This document shows, piece after piece, positions 56,490-64,000 of a stretch of DNA of 64,000 nt. The number at the start of each line of letters is the position of its first letter. The stretch's first letter is position 1. The notes beneath the pieces are model-generated. The model saw only the letters and a list, made by a program, of their open reading frames with translations, was not told the origin of the DNA and did not search any database. Position numbers and translations under genes: made by a program. This DNA is from Mesorhizobium loti (GTDB taxonomy: Bacteria > Pseudomonadota > Alphaproteobacteria > Rhizobiales > Rhizobiaceae): contig CP050293.1 in the NCBI GenBank assembly GCA_014189435.1, positions 1,059,001-1,123,000 on the forward strand. The letters run 5' to 3'.

Positions 56490-57365
56490 TCAGGCCAGCG
56501 CGGCGGCCAGCAGCTTCGCCTGCGGCGTCAGCTCGTCGAAGTTGCGGGCGCAGAGGTTGAGCTGGCGCGTCGCCCAGTCGTCGGTCAGCCGCAGTATGCG
56601 CAGCGTCCGCGCCGAGCGGCGTGCGGCACTTTCCGGCACGATGGCGATGCCGGCGCCTTGCGCGACGAGCCGGCAGACATTGTCGAGGCCGGGCACGCGG
56701 ATGCGAAAATGCAGATGGCCGCCAAGGCGGGCGGCCTGGCGAGTGATGTGCTCCTGCAGCGCGTGGCCGGTGCTGAGGCCAACGAAGGATTCGCCGAGAA
56801 TTTCGGTGAGGCTGATGGTGCGCAAGCCGGCGAAGTCGGGCCAGTTCCGCGCGGCGATCACCACCAGCCGGTCGATGAAGAACGGTTTCTGTTCGAGATG
56901 CGACAGGCCGGCCCAGGTCGCGGCGATGCCGAGATCGGCCGCACCGCTGGCCACGGCCTCAGCGATCTCGTGGCTGGGCCGCTCCTCGAGATCGATGTCG
57001 ATGCCGGGGTGAGCGACCAGGAAAGCTGGCAGGATGTCGCGCAGCAGCTCGCCGGCGGCGGCGGTGTTGGCCAGCAGCCGGACGTGGGCGCGCAAGCCTG
57101 TGGCATAGGCGGCGAGGTCGCCGGTCATCGCCTCGATCTGGTTCTGCACGGCGCGCGCATGATGCAGCAGCGCTTGTCCGGCGGCCGTCGGCACCACGCC
57201 ACGGCGGCGGCGCTCCAGCAGCGGCGTGCCGAGCCGTTCCTCCATGCCTTTGATGCGGGCGCTGGCCGACGCCAGGGCCAGCCCGGCAAGCTCGGCCCCA
57301 TGGGTGATGCTGCCGCACTCGGCCACCAGCAGGAACAGCCTGAGATCGACCAGATCGAAGCGCAT
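56490..57365 (-). CDS. LysR family transcriptional regulator
   Basis: Regulator of 291 residues with the N-terminal helix-turn-helix (DLRLFLLVAECGSITHGAELAGLA then SASARIKGMEERLG) and an effector domain (RLLANTAAAGELLRDILPAFL). AGGAG lies upstream of ATG 57365. It is divergent from a small membrane protein gene and a TauE/SafE exporter; LysR-TauE pairs of this form are common in proteobacteria, so it likely regulates the exporter. Confidence 0.92.
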   Translation of the reverse strand: MRFDLVDLRLFLLVAECGSITHGAELAGLALASASARIKGMEERLGTPLLERRRRGVVPTAAGQALLHHARAVQNQIEAMTGDLAAYATGLRAHVRLLANTAAAGELLRDILPAFLVAHPGIDIDLEERPSHEIAEAVASGAADLGIAATWAGLSHLEQKPFFIDRLVVIAARNWPDFAGLRTISLTEILGESFVGLSTGHALQEHITRQAARLGGHLHFRIRVPGLDNVCRLVAQGAGIAIVPESAARRSARTLRILRLTDDWATRQLNLCARNFDELTPQAKLLAAALA

Positions 57366-57501
57366 TCTTTGCTCCTGTGAAGATTGGCGCCCGGGGAGAC
57401 GGTAGGCTTTCCAGCCTTCGCCCTGGCCGAAGGCTGGCAGCGCAATTTCCACATTGTGATCGGCCGAGATGTTCGTCAAACAGTTTCGAAGGAGAAGTGT
57501 G

Positions 57502-57705
57502 ATGAACGAACGAACATCAGGCCGGCTTGGCATCCTCGACAGCACGGCGATCGTGTTGGCCATTGCCGTGGCGTGCCTTGCCATGGCGCGCGCGGAGCCA
57601 GGCCTGCGGGGGTGCGCGGCCACGGTTGCACCCACCAGCCGCGAAGCCGCGCCGGCAAAGCCGATGCCAGAGGCCGACGCGACGGACATGCTGCTGCATG
57701 ACTGA
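57502..57705 (+). CDS. Small membrane or exported protein upstream of TauE
   Basis: A 67-residue protein from ATG 57502 with AAGGAGA upstream. Residues about 10-30 form one hydrophobic segment (STAIVLAIAVACLAMARAEP) that may be an anchor or signal; the rest is short, with a single Cys. No family is recognised. It ends 21 nt before the TauE gene and is probably cotranscribed. Confidence 0.6.
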   Translation: MNERTSGRLGILDSTAIVLAIAVACLAMARAEPGLRGCAATVAPTSREAAPAKPMPEADATDMLLHD

Positions 57706-57726
57706 TCCCGCCCTGAGGATGCGATC

Positions 57727-58476
57727 ATGCTGAGCGCCGTCTCCCTCGCCTGGATCGGCGCCGTGTTCCTCGCCGCCGGTTTCGTCAAAGGCGTCGTCGG
57801 CATGGGGCTGCCGACCGTTGCGATGGGATTGCTGGCGGTGACGATGCCGCCGGCCCAGGCCGCCGCTTCGCTGTTGATCCCGTCGCTGGTCACCAATCTC
57901 TGGCAATTGCTGACGGGGCCTTCTTTCGGCGGCCTGTGCAAGCGGCTATGGACGATGATGGCCGGAATCGTGCTCGGCACCGTTGCCGGCGCCGGCCTGC
58001 TGACCGGCGCGCATACGGGCGTGGCCTCGGCGGGGTTGGGCCTGGCGCTGGTGCTCTATGCCATCCTCGGCCTGGCCAAGGCCGGCTTCACCACGCCGGC
58101 GCGCCACGAGGCCTTGATGTCACCGCTGGTCGGCGCGGCGACCGGGCTGGTCACCGGCGCGACCGGCGTCTTCGTCATCCCGGCGGTGCCCTATCTGCAA
58201 TCGCTGCGGCTGGAGAAAGAAGACCTGATCCAGGCGCTCGGCCTGTCCTTCACCGTGTCGACGGCGGCGCTTGCCATCGGGCTGTTCAGGACCGGCGCCC
58301 TGGCATCGCCGACGGCGCAACTTGCGGGGTCGATCGCAGCCCTTGCGCCGGCGCTGGCCGGCATGTTCGCCGGCCAGGCGCTACGCCAGAGGATGAGCAT
58401 CGAGACCTTCCGCACGGTGTTCTTCATCGGGCTGCTGGCGCTGGGGGTGTATCTCTCGGCAGACGGTATTCTATAG
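57727..58476 (+). CDS. TauE/SafE family sulfite exporter-like protein
   Basis: Inner-membrane protein of 249 residues with about eight helices. The internal duplication of the family is visible: FVKGVVGMGLPTVAMGLL in the first half and GATTGL/TGVFVIPAVPYLQSL in the second. The family exports organosulfur anions such as sulfite or sulfoacetate, but substrates vary widely. The neighbouring LysR gene may regulate it. Confidence 0.9.
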   Translation: MLSAVSLAWIGAVFLAAGFVKGVVGMGLPTVAMGLLAVTMPPAQAAASLLIPSLVTNLWQLLTGPSFGGLCKRLWTMMAGIVLGTVAGAGLLTGAHTGVASAGLGLALVLYAILGLAKAGFTTPARHEALMSPLVGAATGLVTGATGVFVIPAVPYLQSLRLEKEDLIQALGLSFTVSTAALAIGLFRTGALASPTAQLAGSIAALAPALAGMFAGQALRQRMSIETFRTVFFIGLLALGVYLSADGIL

Positions 58477-58490
58477 CTTGCGGCAGGCGT

Positions 58491-59009
58491 TCAGATCGCA
58501 GCTATCGCCTTGGCGATCGTTGCGAAAGGCAGGACCAGGGATAACGGCGAGTCAGCGAGACGGACCTGACCGTAACCCTCATACCAGTGTGCGGCTTGGT
58601 CACCTTTGGCATCGATAAGCAAGGCAACGCCGCCGACTTCCTCCGCGACTGCCATACAGCGCCTCCCGGCGGCGAGCAGCAAACCGCCGCCGAGGCCGCG
58701 GCCTTGTATCGTACGATCCACTGCGAGCCGACCTAGACGGTAGACCGGCACGTCATAGCGGCCAAGGCCGCGTCTGGCGATTGCCGGGGTCCGGGCAAAG
58801 TCGATCGAAGCCGGGCTGAGAGAATAGAACCCGAGAATGTGCGAAGGATCTTGCGCCGGCACAGCGACGAAAGTTTTCGCGCCACCGCTTTCATGGCTTT
58901 GACGCGCGAAGCGCTGCAAATAGGTGTTGAGGTCCGCGTCGCCACAGTCGAAGGCGGCACGGTTATGCTGTTTACCGATCGGCACTTCTTGCCACGTGAC
59001 GGAGTTCAC
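58491..59009 (-). CDS. GNAT toxin of a DUF1778/GNAT toxin-antitoxin pair (TacT-like)
   Basis: A 172-residue acetyltransferase toxin whose studied relatives (TacT, AtaT) acetylate aminoacyl-tRNA and stop translation. The family start FDCGDADLNTYLQRFARQSHE, the acetyl-CoA loop QGRGLGGGLLLAAGRR, and the catalytic Tyr region HWYEGYGQV are present. It uses a GTG start overlapping the antitoxin stop (GTGA). Target specificity cannot be read from sequence. Confidence 0.92.
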   Translation of the reverse strand: MNSVTWQEVPIGKQHNRAAFDCGDADLNTYLQRFARQSHESGGAKTFVAVPAQDPSHILGFYSLSPASIDFARTPAIARRGLGRYDVPVYRLGRLAVDRTIQGRGLGGGLLLAAGRRCMAVAEEVGGVALLIDAKGDQAAHWYEGYGQVRLADSPLSLVLPFATIAKAIAAI

Positions 59010-59281
59010 GCGAGGGTCTGACCGGCCTTGGCGGCGCGGATAAGGCGGTTGGTCGGGGAGGGCGGGTTTTCAAGCAGGTCGAGGATGCGCAGGCTGTCCC
59101 GTTCCGACAGCGCAAGATGTTCAGCTCGTTCGATCGCAGCCTGGGCGTCACGCAGTGCGGAGCGCGTAACGAACTCGGTCAGGCCGACATTCGACAAGGC
59201 CGCCGCACGTGCGATCACGGCTTTCGCTTCGGGTGGAATCCGGAAATCAATTCGACCGTTGTCACTGACATTACGGGGCAT
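59006..59281 (-). CDS. DUF1778 antitoxin (ribbon-helix-helix)
   Basis: A 91-residue antitoxin. The N-terminal ribbon-helix-helix (RIDFRIPPEAKAVIARAAALSNVGLTEFV) binds the operator, and the C-terminal part (LALSERDSLRILDLLENPP) binds the toxin. AAAGGAGA lies upstream of ATG 59281. It precedes the toxin and overlaps it by 4 nt. A perfect 9-bp-arm inverted repeat in the promoter is the likely site for autorepression. Confidence 0.93.
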   Translation of the reverse strand: MPRNVSDNGRIDFRIPPEAKAVIARAAALSNVGLTEFVTRSALRDAQAAIERAEHLALSERDSLRILDLLENPPSPTNRLIRAAKAGQTLA

Positions 59282-59301
59282 AGGTATCTCCTTTGCCCTT
59301 T

Positions 59302-59330
59302 ATCATACAGTACGGATTGAATCCGTACAA
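59302..59330 (-). promoter_or_regulatory. Promoter and operator of the DUF1778/GNAT pair
   Basis: On the minus strand, TTGTAC (59330-59325), 17 bp, TATGAT (59307-59302). Inside lies GTACGGATT-G-AATCCGTAC (59310-59328), a perfect inverted repeat covering the -35 box and spacer. Binding there would block RNA polymerase. Confidence 0.75.
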
Positions 59331-59387
59331 CATGAATCCCCTCGCATTGACCTTACGGGCATATGACGAGCGCGCCGGGTCAATCCA

Positions 59388-59837
59388 TTACCGCACCACC
59401 AGCACGGGGATAGCGGTGTAGGACAGCACTTCCGCCGTCTGGCTGCCGAGAAGCAGTTTGCCCAGTCCGCGGCGGCCATGCGAGGCCATGACGATCAGGT
59501 CGCAGCCCAGGGCCTGCGACAGCTCCAAGATGGCTTCGGCGGGCCGCTTGTCCTCGACATGCACGACCTCCGCGGAGACGCCGGCGGCGTCCGCCGATGC
59601 CTTGCTCTTGTCGAGAACTTCCTTGGCGTATTTGCGCGCTTCTTCCTGATAGGCGGCCAGTTCATCGCCGGCGGCATAGCCAGCCATGGCGCCGCCCCAG
59701 GCGAAGATCGGGAATTGTTCTGAGACGGTGATGAAAGTAACGGAGGCGCCGAGGCCCTTGGCCAGCGTCAGGCCGTGGGCAACGCCCTTGTCGGCCAGTT
59801 CCGATCCGTCGGTGGCAATAAGCAGATGTTTGTACAT
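59388..59837 (-). CDS. Universal stress protein (UspA family)
   Basis: A 149-residue cytosolic protein with the Usp fold: HLLIATDGSELADKGVAHGL at the start, and the ATP-binding G-x2-G-x9-G-S/T pattern as GRRGLGKLLLGSQTAEV near the end. It therefore probably binds ATP. It is typically induced by stress or stationary phase. It appears monocistronic. Confidence 0.93.
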   Translation of the reverse strand: MYKHLLIATDGSELADKGVAHGLTLAKGLGASVTFITVSEQFPIFAWGGAMAGYAAGDELAAYQEEARKYAKEVLDKSKASADAAGVSAEVVHVEDKRPAEAILELSQALGCDLIVMASHGRRGLGKLLLGSQTAEVLSYTAIPVLVVR

Positions 59838-60042
59838 GATGACATGACCTGTTGTGCAAGGGCCAATGCCCTTGAGGGCGGGGAGCCTTGGAGAGGCTGA
59901 CCCTGATATAGTTGCGGCATCGGGCCGATCACAGGGCCAGCTCGGCGCGGATCAAGGCCAGGCGGCCACGCAGTTTTGTACCAAGCGGATTCCCCTTTGC
60001 CGCATCGTCGCTTAAGGTGCCGGCGACATCGAAAGGCATCCC

Positions 60043-60624
60043 ATGAGCAGCGCGTATCCCCAAATCCATCTGGTCCGGCACGGTGAGACGGCGTGGAGCC
60101 TTTCGGGGCAGCATACCGGCCGCACCGACATGCCGTTGACGCCGGTTGGTGAAGCCGCGGCGCGGGGTGTTGCGGATAGGCTCAAGGGCCTGTCGTTTTC
60201 GGCGGTGTGGTCGAGCCCGTCGCAGCGCGCCTACAACACCAGCGTGCTGGCCGGCTTCGGCGCGCAGAGCGTCAAGAACGACGATCTGCAGGAATGGGAC
60301 TACGGCGCCTATGAGGGGCTGACGACAAAGCAGATCCTGGCCGAGCGCCCCGGCTGGAATGTGTTTCGCGACGGCTGTCCGAAGGGCGAGATGGCGGCTG
60401 ATGTCGGCGCGCGGGCGGACAAGATTATCGACGGATTACGCAAGGCCAATGCTGACATGCTGGTGTTTTCCAGCGCACATTTTCTGCGCGTGCTGGCGGC
60501 GCGCTGGATCGGCCTGCCGCCCGAGGGCGGCGCGCTGTTCGTGCTCGATACGGCCAGCGTCAGCGTGCTCGGCTACGAGCATGATCTGAGCGAGCCGGTC
60601 ATTCGCAAATGGAACCAGAAATAG
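60043..60624 (+). CDS. Histidine phosphatase family protein
   Basis: A 193-residue phosphatase of the phosphoglycerate mutase-like fold. The phosphoacceptor is in LVRHGETAWSLSGQHTGRTD, the second catalytic region WSSPSQRAYNTSVLAG, and the later His is in FSSAHFLRVLAARWIG. Such enzymes dephosphorylate sugar phosphates or other small esters. It is flanked by non-coding DNA and has no partner. Confidence 0.93.
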   Translation: MSSAYPQIHLVRHGETAWSLSGQHTGRTDMPLTPVGEAAARGVADRLKGLSFSAVWSSPSQRAYNTSVLAGFGAQSVKNDDLQEWDYGAYEGLTTKQILAERPGWNVFRDGCPKGEMAADVGARADKIIDGLRKANADMLVFSSAHFLRVLAARWIGLPPEGGALFVLDTASVSVLGYEHDLSEPVIRKWNQK

Positions 60625-60659
60625 GCCGGCGGTAGCGCCGGCTCGGCGCGGCCGTCGCT

Positions 60660-60718
60660 TCGTCATCCTCGGGTCTGCGCTGCGTCGCTACGCTCCTTGT
60701 TCCGCCCGTGGATGACGA
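60660..60718. repeat. Short palindromic intergenic repeat (TCGTCATCC ends)
   Basis: TCGTCATCC (60660-60668) and GGATGACGA (60710-60718) are exact complements, with an inner CTGCGCTGCGTCGC stretch. It sits after the phosphatase gene and before the VOC gene, which is convergent with it. It could form a bidirectional end signal; it belongs to a repeat type different from the GGTTCC family. Confidence 0.5.
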
Positions 60719-60786
60719 ACGCGGGGAGGCTTCGGCCAATCCCGGATGTCTGGTACTGCGCGGATTTGAACCCGCGCGCCCGCCTC

Positions 60787-61188
60787 CTACTTGTCGAATT
60801 TCCTGATCGCTTCCGCCGTCACCGGCGTGAAGAAATTCACCAGATTGCCATCGGGATCGCGAAACAGCAGCGAGCGGTTGCCCCAGGGCATGGTGGTCGG
60901 CTTCTGCACGGTGACATCCCTGAGGACGTCCGAGAGCCTGGCGAATTCCGCATCGACGTCGCCGACGCGGAATTCGATGATGGCTGTGCGGTTATCGGCG
61001 GGGCGGGCGATGTCGCCGCCGAACAGCATCAAGGTGCGCGTGCTGCCGATCGCCAGCGTGCAGGCCGGTGTCGCCAGTTCAGCGAAGTCTTCCGTGTACA
61101 CCGTCACGGGCATGCCGGTGATCTCACCGTAGAAGTGCACGAGACGCTGGACGTCTGACGTGATGATGCGGACGGAGACGAAATTCAT
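60787..61188 (-). CDS. VOC (glyoxalase/bleomycin-resistance-like) family protein
   Basis: A 133-residue protein with two beta-alpha-beta-beta-beta units: NFVSVRIITSDVQRLVHFYGEITGM and TAIIEFRVGDVDAEFARL, ending SLLFRDPDGNLVNFFTPV. The final DPDGN/NF motif is typical of VOC dioxygenase-like proteins. It lies downstream of the sigma factor gene (78 nt) on the same strand and may be in its regulon. The substrate is unknown. Confidence 0.9.
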   Translation of the reverse strand: MNFVSVRIITSDVQRLVHFYGEITGMPVTVYTEDFAELATPACTLAIGSTRTLMLFGGDIARPADNRTAIIEFRVGDVDAEFARLSDVLRDVTVQKPTTMPWGNRSLLFRDPDGNLVNFFTPVTAEAIRKFDK

Positions 61189-61266
61189 TGCTTTGTTCCC
61201 TGATTGCCGGGGCCGCTGCCGGGCTCCATAATCGCGTTATAGGCCAAGCCTCCTGACAGCTTCCTG

Positions 61267-62313
61267 TCAGGAGGTGGGCCAAACTGCCGGCAGACCGAAG
61301 GCAGGGAACAGTTCGGCCCCGAGCGGGCCGACATAGACCGTCAGCGAGGCGATCCGGCCACCGGCCAGTTCGATGACATGCAAAGATTGCGCGCGCCATT
61401 CGGGCTCCTGATGGCGGCGTGCGTAGACCGCGAAAGCGGGCTGGCCGTTGGCTCTCGTCGCGACCGCATGGTAGCCGGCGAAATTGCCCCAGACAGTCTT
61501 GAAGAAAGCCCGGATCGCCTCGCGCCCCTGATACCAGTCCAGCCATGGCGGCATGTGGTAGGTTGCGTCCTCGCGCAGCAGCTCGATGAGGCCGTCGAGA
61601 TTGGCGGCTTGCCAGGCCTGCATGTAGCGTTCGAGCAGCAGGCTCTCCTCGCTGCTGGGCCGCTCGCGCTGCGGGGGGCGTCCCTGCGGATAATGCATCG
61701 CCAGCGTCGCGCGGGCGCGTTGCAGGGCGCTGTTGATCGAGGCGGTGGAGCCGCCTAGCAAATGCGCCGTCTCGAGCGCCGACCAGCCCAGCACGTCGCA
61801 CAGCAAAAGGGCGGCGCGCTGCCTTGGCGGCAGAAGCTGGATCGCGGCGACGAAGGCGAGCTGTACGGCTTCGCGGGTTTCGTAGCGCGCGTCCGGGCCG
61901 GGCGCGCCGTCGACGAGATCCGGCAGTTCGGCGTCCGGGTAGGGCTCCAGCCAGGAGAGCTCAATGGCGGGCCCGCCGGCCGCGCGCCCCTCGGTCGGCG
62001 GGCGTCCCGGCTGCTCGAGAATGCGATGCACTGACGACCTCGCCTTGATGGCGTTGAGGCAGCTGTTGGTGGCGATCGTGTAGAGCCAGCCGCGCGGCGA
62101 GCCGCGCCCGTCGAATTGCGAGCGGCCGCGCCAGGCTTTCAGGAACGTCTCCTGCACGAGGTCGTCGGCCTCGTGCAGCGAGCCCATCATCCGGTAGCAG
62201 TGCAGCCTGAGTTCGCGGCGGTGGGCCGTCGTCAGGCGCTCGAAGGCCAGCCGATCGAGGATCGGCTGGCTTGTCCGGCCTTGGGGCTCAAGCGGGCCGG
62301 GAGCATCAGTCAT
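61267..62313 (-). CDS. ECF sigma factor with SnoaL-like C-terminal domain
   Basis: A 348-residue extracytoplasmic-function sigma factor. Region 2 reads LRLHCYRMMGSLHEADDLVQETFLKAW, region 4 reads LLPPRQRAALLLCDVLGWSALETAHLL. After about residue 215 comes an NTF2/SnoaL-like domain (YMQAWQAANLDGLIELLRED, then GGRIASLTVYVGP), as in the ECF41/ECF56 groups. In those groups the tail controls sigma activity in place of an anti-sigma factor, and none is encoded here. It is preceded by an SDR gene and followed by a VOC gene. Confidence 0.92.
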   Translation of the reverse strand: MTDAPGPLEPQGRTSQPILDRLAFERLTTAHRRELRLHCYRMMGSLHEADDLVQETFLKAWRGRSQFDGRGSPRGWLYTIATNSCLNAIKARSSVHRILEQPGRPPTEGRAAGGPAIELSWLEPYPDAELPDLVDGAPGPDARYETREAVQLAFVAAIQLLPPRQRAALLLCDVLGWSALETAHLLGGSTASINSALQRARATLAMHYPQGRPPQRERPSSEESLLLERYMQAWQAANLDGLIELLREDATYHMPPWLDWYQGREAIRAFFKTVWGNFAGYHAVATRANGQPAFAVYARRHQEPEWRAQSLHVIELAGGRIASLTVYVGPLGAELFPAFGLPAVWPTS

Positions 62314-62355
62314 AGCGGGCCTGCGGTGCTGATTTCGGCTGGCATCCTGCGCGTC

Positions 62356-63102
62356 TCATGCCGCCGCCGCAAGACCGCTGCCGCTGACCGCGAAGGAGAC
62401 GCCTTGCAGCTTGCCGCCGGCGAGCGCGACCACGGCATGCCCGACATCGGCCGGTGTCTGCACGTCGGCCATACTGGCGAGGAAATCCGACGGGCTGATG
62501 CCGAGATAGGCCGAGACGCTATCGATGCCGCTCTGGCCGACACCGGTGCCGGCCATGATGCGCATCGGCACCAGCGCCATGAAGCGCAGGCCAAGGCCCA
62601 GCCGGTCCGCTTCCTTCTGGCTATGGCCGGCAAGAAACATCTGCATGCGCTTGGCGCCGGAATAGCCGCCGGAATTCGGCGGCCCGCCGCTGAGTGCCGC
62701 GCCACTGGAGATCAGCACCACCCGGCTGCCCGTCTTCAGCCGGCCCTGGAGGGCCGCCCTGCAGAACAGGAAGGATGCCTTGACGTCCATGTCCCAGTTT
62801 GCGGAAAAGTCCTCCCAGCTTTGTTCCGGGATAGGCGCGGACGGGGCCAGTGCCCCGGCGCAGATCACCAGAACGTCCGGCTGCAGGGCGGCGAACACCG
62901 CATCGGGTGCAGTGTCCTGCGTGGCGTCGGCGGCAAGTGTCTTGACGCCTGGTATCTCCCAGGAGAGCTCCTTCAAATCGGCCGCGCCGCGGGCGACGGC
63001 GAGCACCGCCGCCCCCTCGCTGAAGGCGGCTTCCACGATCGAGCGGCCGACACCCCGGCTGCCTCCGACAACAACGACATTTTGACCTTGCAACGATCCC
63101 AT
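62356..63102 (-). CDS. Short-chain dehydrogenase/reductase
   Basis: NAD(P)-dependent enzyme of 248 residues. The cofactor motif reads VVGGSRGVGRS instead of TGASSGIG, CAGA replaces NNAG, and the catalytic Tyr-Lys is YSGAK with the serine in LISSGAAL. It is the first gene of a probable three-gene unit with the sigma factor (42 nt downstream) and VOC protein. It is more distant from the other SDRs in the window. Confidence 0.92.
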   Translation of the reverse strand: MGSLQGQNVVVVGGSRGVGRSIVEAAFSEGAAVLAVARGAADLKELSWEIPGVKTLAADATQDTAPDAVFAALQPDVLVICAGALAPSAPIPEQSWEDFSANWDMDVKASFLFCRAALQGRLKTGSRVVLISSGAALSGGPPNSGGYSGAKRMQMFLAGHSQKEADRLGLGLRFMALVPMRIMAGTGVGQSGIDSVSAYLGISPSDFLASMADVQTPADVGHAVVALAGGKLQGVSFAVSGSGLAAAA

Positions 63103-63234
63103 GGATCACCTCGCTTTTCCGGCCCGGAGGATTCCAGCGCCTGTTGATCAGGACAGCGCGGGCGAGGGGAAATCATCGGTGTGGTGCGAAAGTTTTTTCT
63201 GCGGCGCTCTTAAGAACCCACCGCCGAGTTCTGT

Positions 63235-63402
63235 GGCGCCCCCCTCTGTCCTGCCGGACATCTCCCCCACGAGGGGGGAGATCGGCAGTTTGGTCGCCGG
63301 CTCTCCTCCTGCAACCTGCAACGTCGAAGATTGGCGAAGGCCGTGATGACGGCCAATCTCCCCCGTGTGGGGGAGATGTCCGGCAGGACAGAGGGGGGCG
63401 CC
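63235..63402. repeat. Long perfect inverted repeat (GGCGCCCCCCTCTGTCC ends)
   Basis: Exact 36-nt inverted ends (63235-63270 and 63367-63402) bracket 96 nt that itself contains a second dyad (GGGGGGAGAT / ATCTCCCCC). It looks like a non-coding mobile or palindromic element. It fills the 63103-63429 gap between the SDR and the pseudouridine synthase genes. No gene is seen there. Confidence 0.8.
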
Positions 63403-63429
63403 GCAGAACGCTACCTTGAGCCCGTTCGC

Positions 63430-64000
63430 TTACCCGCTCAGCAGCGCCAGTTCCTCCGGCGTCAAATGACGCGCCGTGCCCTTGGCGAGGTCGCCGAGCG
63501 GCAGGCGGCCGATGGCGATCCGGATGAGGCGCTTGACTTCGATGCCGTGCGCAGCGAGCAGGCGGCGGATGTGGCGATTGCGGCCTTCGTCGAGCACGAT
63601 CTCCAGCCAGGCGGTGCGGCCGCCGCTGCGCAAAAGGTCGATCGAGCTGGCGGTCAGGGTCTCGCCGTCGACGGTCACGCCGGCGCGGAATTTGTCCAGC
63701 ATCGTCTCATCCGGCACCGTGCCGATCTGTACATGATAGGTCTTGGGCAGATGCGAGGCCGGATCCATCAGCCGGTTGGCAAACCGGGTGTCGTTGGTCA
63801 TCAACAGCAGGCCTTCGCTGGCCTTGTCGAGGCGGCCGACCGGCGAGACGAAGGGCAAATCGAGCCCTTCCAGGCAGGCATAGACGGTGTCGCGCTGTTG
63901 CGGGTCGTCGCGGGTGGTAACCAGCCCGCGCGGCTTGTTGAGGATGAGATAGACCTTGCGCTCGGCAACCACCGGCCTGTCGTCGACGACGATGCGGTCG
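63430..64000 (-). CDS. RluB/RluE/RsuA family pseudouridine synthase, partial at window edge
   Basis: Converts a uridine to pseudouridine in ribosomal RNA. Visible motifs are YLILNKPRGLVTT, VGRLDKASEGLLLMTND (catalytic Asp in GRLD) and EGRNRHIRRLLAAHGI. A GTG at 63972 could start a 180-residue protein, but the frame stays open to base 64000 (DRIVVDDRPV). It is therefore likely that the N-terminus with an S4 RNA-binding domain lies beyond the window. The C-terminus ends at 63430. Confidence 0.93.
   Translation of the reverse strand, partial: DRIVVDDRPVVAERKVYLILNKPRGLVTTRDDPQQRDTVYACLEGLDLPFVSPVGRLDKASEGLLLMTNDTRFANRLMDPASHLPKTYHVQIGTVPDETMLDKFRAGVTVDGETLTASSIDLLRSGGRTAWLEIVLDEGRNRHIRRLLAAHGIEVKRLIRIAIGRLPLGDLAKGTARHLTPEELALLSG

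Noticed and set aside
60749..60772. A tRNA T-arm-like hairpin (GGTTCAAATCC between GCGC arms, minus strand)
   Set aside because: The upstream part is the end of the VOC coding sequence, and no acceptor, D-arm or anticodon arm can be found; the loop has one base too many.

Overview
The window is high-GC, densely coded DNA from an alphaproteobacterium. The gene content (many ABC uptake systems, a CIRCE-controlled groESL operon, an arsenic operon with an aquaporin, and GC-rich palindromic intergenic repeats) points to Rhizobiales, most likely a Mesorhizobium-type soil or root bacterium. That assignment is inference from content; there is no rRNA or tRNA gene in the window to confirm it.

Layout. 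1-5246: a ribose-type sugar ABC transporter (ATPase cut by the left edge), a phytanoyl-CoA dioxygenase-like protein and a divergent AraC regulator. 5377-7528: a ChaC-type gamma-glutamylcyclotransferase and a membrane acyltransferase. 7468-13933: an operon for plant arabinofuranosides (cytosolic GH127, two permeases, binding protein, LacI regulator with paired operator candidates). 14568-17042: a PAS-GGDEF cyclase and small genes, one frameshifted. 17179-19395: groES-groEL with promoter, CIRCE and end hairpin. 19501-31500: mixed stress and metabolic genes: Tag glycosylase, an SDR/AraC divergent pair with three copies of a 10-bp motif, a GYD protein, a free-methionine-sulfoxide reductase, a secreted hydrolase, a YeiH-type exporter, a large secreted EEP-fold phosphoesterase, a nitrilase-like enzyme and a LysR regulator. 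31656-36163: a probable LysR-controlled operon of cupin, drug-type MFS pump, two tandem aldo/keto reductases and a Tat-exported flavodoxin. 36312-39674: CDF transporter, GNAT, ACT protein and aldehyde dehydrogenase. 39981-41083: Xre/RES toxin-antitoxin pair.

41158-46759 is an extended arsenic cluster: arsR, LMW-phosphatase-type arsC, aqpS aquaporin, glutaredoxin-type arsC, a second arsR, a flavoprotein with a cysteine-rich tail, an MFS carrier and a GNAT acetyltransferase, the last genes overlapping or nearly touching. Directly after it, 46782-49927 holds a secreted S8 protease with AT-rich upstream DNA, bracketed by two same-orientation copies (106 bp) of the 3' end of an amino-acid ABC ATPase gene. 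This looks like an insertion that carried its own version of the target gene's end, and it is the most unusual architecture in the window.

49823-54594: a polar amino-acid ABC transporter with a saccharopine-dehydrogenase-like enzyme and an Lrp regulator in one operon. 54706-58476: an SDR with a divergent, frameshifted AraC gene, then a LysR regulator, a small membrane protein and a TauE/SafE exporter. 58491-59281: a DUF1778/GNAT toxin-antitoxin pair. 59388-64000: a universal stress protein, a histidine phosphatase, a VOC protein, an ECF sigma factor with a SnoaL-like tail, an SDR, and a pseudouridine synthase cut by the right edge. Several intergenic repeat families recur and are listed separately. 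Recognisable gene remnants lie at 22463, 36169 and 46782.
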